DNA from: DHVE2 group archaeon
GTDB lineage: Archaea; Thermoplasmatota; Thermoplasmata; Thermoplasmatales; Aciduliprofundaceae
Length of the DNA: 7,034 bases
Assembly: GCA_015520975.1 (NCBI GenBank)
Contig: WAOZ01000088.1
Location: 1 to 7,034, forward strand
Direction of reading: 5' to 3'
Under the pieces are notes generated by a model. It had not been told where the DNA came from. It was given only the letters and a program-made list of their open reading frames with translations, and made no database searches. The position numbers were made by a program, and so were the translations under genes. Positions 5,889 through 7,034 of this stretch are shown here, piece by piece (within the stretch, counting starts at the first letter, position 1; every line of letters begins with the position of its first letter).

Positions 5889-6350
5889 TTATGTTTTTTC
5901 TAACTTTTCGAAAGAGTCGGGGAGTTTCTCTTTTTCTACAACCAATTTGTTGTTGCGCAGGAATTCTGCAAATTTCTTATCCTCCCCCTTTATATGGAGA
6001 ATGAGCCAGTCAATTAAGTACTTGTTTATGGAAAATGCGAATACATTATCAATCCCCTTTTCACGCGCGTGTTGTAGCATCCTTCTTGTGTTTTCATAAA
6101 ATTTTTTGTGTTCGGCGCGATGCTTCTCAAAATCAGGATATCCATATTTTTTCATATACTTCTCTTCTGTTCCAAAATGCCATCGTGCATACCTGTCCAT
6201 AAAATGGAGGGCTTCAAGTGCACCATCTCTGGAGTTGCGAAGAATTGCATCGTTAATTTCGTTCAGGATTTTTATGAAGTATTTGTGCTGTTTATCTATT
6301 TCCTCAACACCAGTTTCCAGTGAAATGTCCCATTTTATCTCTTTTTTCAT
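5889..6350 (-). CDS. Bacteriohemerythrin (di-iron O2-binding protein)
   Basis: This is a 153-aa single-domain hemerythrin with the four-helix-bundle pattern and all expected di-iron ligands in order: His22 (DKQHKYF), His58 and Glu62 (WHFGTEEKYM), His77 and His81 (KHRAEHKKF), and His119 and Asp124 (HIKGEDKKF). The N-terminal W7 region (IKWDISLETGVEEIDKQH, 5-22) is typical of the prokaryotic subgroup. It is expected to bind O2 reversibly in the cytoplasm for storage, scavenging or sensing. There is no fused signalling domain; a charged tail of about 20 residues follows the bundle. The start at ATG 6350 has an AT-rich TATA-like box 26 nt upstream and no SD (leaderless). It lies 40 nt upstream of the KaiC operon on the same strand and is divergent from the 77-aa gene. 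Confidence 0.95.
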   Translation of the reverse strand: MKKEIKWDISLETGVEEIDKQHKYFIKILNEINDAILRNSRDGALEALHFMDRYARWHFGTEEKYMKKYGYPDFEKHRAEHKKFYENTRRMLQHAREKGIDNVFAFSINKYLIDWLILHIKGEDKKFAEFLRNNKLVVEKEKLPDSFEKLEKT

Positions 6351-6370
6351 TATCGGAGAATGGTTGAATG

Positions 6371-6381
6371 ATTATTTATTT
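6371..6381 (-). promoter_or_regulatory. TATA-like box for hemerythrin
   Basis: AAATAAATAAT on the minus strand is centred 26 nt upstream of the ATG at 6350. It is one half of a 105-nt divergent promoter region (6351-6455). Confidence 0.5.
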
Positions 6382-6425
6382 TTGTTGCGACGCGAATGTG
6401 CGGAAACGGTATGCTATGAGAAAAT

Positions 6426-6435
6426 AATAAATATC
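6426..6435 (+). promoter_or_regulatory. TATA box for the 77-aa gene
   Basis: The core ATAAATAT at 6427-6434 is centred about 26 nt before the ATG at 6456. There is no SD, so the transcript is probably leaderless. Confidence 0.5.
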
Positions 6436-6455
6436 CGCGATGCAATCACCGACCG

Positions 6456-6689
6456 ATGAAAATGAGAACCTACCTTAAAGTGACTTTCAACAGCGAGGGT
6501 GCCCCTCCGAGCGAGATAGTCGCCAGATTGCAGTCGTTGGGATTTAAGCCAATAACCGGTGCTTACGATATGGTTTATGAATGGGATGACGGGGCATCAG
6601 TGGAAGATGCGATCTGGTTCGCAGATAAGGTTCATGAAACGCTTAGAGGATACAATGTGCTGTTCCAGCTCGAAACAATAACCGAATAA
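6456..6689 (+). CDS. Small conserved-looking archaeal protein of unknown function
   Basis: This encodes 77 aa. The predicted fold is a compact alpha/beta sandwich: strand RTYLKVTFNSEG (4-15), helix PPSEIVARLQSLGF (17-30), strand pair TGAYDMVYEWDD (34-45), helix VEDAIWFADKVHETLRGY (49-66), strand VLFQLETIT (68-76). This beta-alpha-beta-beta-alpha-beta order is ferredoxin-like, a common fold for small regulatory or RNA-binding domains, but the sequence gives no specific function. The start is the ATG at 6456, placed 26 nt after the TATA box; the ATG at 6462 is a second possibility. It is divergent from hemerythrin and convergent with the RNase P gene across a 3-nt gap. Confidence 0.8.
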   Translation: MKMRTYLKVTFNSEGAPPSEIVARLQSLGFKPITGAYDMVYEWDDGASVEDAIWFADKVHETLRGYNVLFQLETITE

Positions 6690-6704
6690 AAATTATTTTT
6701 TATA
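6686..6704. terminator. T-rich bidirectional terminator between convergent genes
   Basis: The A/T-rich stretch from the TAA at 6687 through ATTATTTTTTAT gives a T6 run on the plus strand and AATTTTTATT on the minus strand. It covers the 3-nt gap between two convergent stop codons, so one element could end both transcripts. Confidence 0.5.
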
Positions 6705-7004
6705 AGGATATCTTTTGTATTTTCCGCAATAGAGGCATTTTATAACGACCTTCTTTTTTTTCAATCTGACCTGCGATGTTATGCCGGGATACAGAAAATT
6801 ATGACATCCTTTGCAGATATGATATTTCATCTCTCTTGGGATTCTAACATTGTATTTTTTTGATAAATTTAGCATATGCTCAACATACCTTTTTGCTCTA
6901 GAAACATTTCTTTTTTTTATTTCATCCATTGCAAGTTCGAAAAGGATTTCAATTCTTTCTCGTGCAATTTTCCTCTCGAGATATCTTTTTTTCCTGCGAA
7001 ACAC
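6693..7004 (-). CDS. rnp4: RNase P protein component 4 (Rpp21/Rpr2 family)
   Basis: This is the 103-aa archaeal RNase P subunit homologous to eukaryotic Rpp21/Rpr2, part of the ribonucleoprotein that removes 5' leaders from pre-tRNAs (EC 3.1.26.5). The N-terminal half is a basic helical region (RKIARERIEILFELAMDEI, 11-29, and a second helix at about 35-50). Then comes IPREMKYHICKGCHNFLYPG (55-74) with the first zinc pair Cys64/Cys67. The second pair is Cys90/Cys93 in IKCLYCGKYKRYPY, the usual family ending. In archaea this subunit pairs with Rpp29 on the specificity part of the RNA. The start is GTG at 7004; no ATG precedes the helix, and a TATA box is 25 nt upstream without an SD. The length is slightly shorter than thermococcal homologues, which have a longer C-terminal tail. 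Confidence 0.93.
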   Translation of the reverse strand: MFRRKKRYLERKIARERIEILFELAMDEIKKRNVSRAKRYVEHMLNLSKKYNVRIPREMKYHICKGCHNFLYPGITSQVRLKKKKVVIKCLYCGKYKRYPYKK

Positions 7005-7024
7005 GGGATGTATAGGAGATGTGA

Positions 7025-7033
7025 GTTTAAAAA
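7025..7033 (-). promoter_or_regulatory. TATA box for the RNase P component 4 gene
   Basis: TTTTTAAAC on the minus strand is centred about 25 nt before the GTG at 7004. It supports that codon as a leaderless start, although the window ends 1 nt further upstream and context is limited. Confidence 0.45.
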
Positions 7034-7034
7034 C

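Noticed and set aside
4956..5903. Long plus-strand open frame of 315 codons
   Set aside because: It lies opposite the 272-aa KaiC-like gene and part of the next; the minus strand carries clear RecA-fold motifs, while the plus frame is low-complexity and Ser/Leu-rich with no domain.
6106..6459. Plus-strand open frames opposite hemerythrin
   Set aside because: The minus strand encodes all seven hemerythrin iron ligands; the plus frames are shadows.

Overview
The window is archaeal, most likely from a euryarchaeote or Thermoplasmatota-type lineage. It encodes an archaeal RNase P protein (Rpp21/Rnp4) and several KaiC-like RecA-superfamily ATPases. Nearly every gene that opens a transcription unit has a TATA-like box about 25-28 nt upstream of its start codon and no Shine-Dalgarno (SD) sequence, as in leaderless archaeal transcripts. 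Genes inside operons carry SD sequences matching the archaeal 16S tail (GGAGG / GGTGATC). Lineage placement below the domain level is a guess. I see no rRNA, tRNA, CRISPR array, insertion sequence or other mobile element.

Layout. (1) 1-1571, minus strand: a two-gene unit. A 457-aa protein built like two RecA/KaiC modules, both with eroded P-loops, is followed through a 4-nt ATGA overlap by another KaiC-like protein that leaves the window after 67 residues and also has a broken P-loop. (2) 1572-1748: a divergent promoter region. (3) 1752-3017, plus: a stand-alone TctA-like polytopic membrane protein. (4) 3098-3697, plus: a soluble 199-aa protein of unknown family with its own promoter. (5) 5848 down to 3704, minus: a compact four-gene operon coding for a KaiC-like protein with a dead Walker A, a canonical KaiC-like ATPase, an unknown 115-aa protein and an 87-aa CxxC...CxxC zinc-ribbon protein. 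(6) 5889-6350, minus: a bacteriohemerythrin with all seven di-iron ligands, just upstream of that operon but with a separate putative promoter between them. (7) 6456-6689, plus: a 77-aa protein of unknown function, divergent from hemerythrin. (8) 6693-7004, minus: RNase P component 4, convergent with the 77-aa gene across a T-rich bidirectional terminator.

The most interesting theme is a cluster of four KaiC-family genes carrying five RecA-like modules. Only one module (the 229-aa protein) has an intact Walker A, catalytic Glu pair and Walker B. The other four keep the family fold signatures but have lost the P-loop lysine. KaiC-like ATPases have been proposed as archaeal signal-transduction hubs. 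My inference is that the intact ATPase works with a pseudo-ATPase partner, and that the two small downstream proteins are dedicated partners or outputs. Hemerythrin next door could provide an O2 or redox input, but its separate promoter makes that link tentative.

Several of the longest possible starts (GTG 5033, ATG 4335, ATG 3976, TTG 5866) appear to be wrong: they lie inside SD motifs or upstream of better-placed ATGs. The coordinates below use the start supported by SD spacing or TATA distance.
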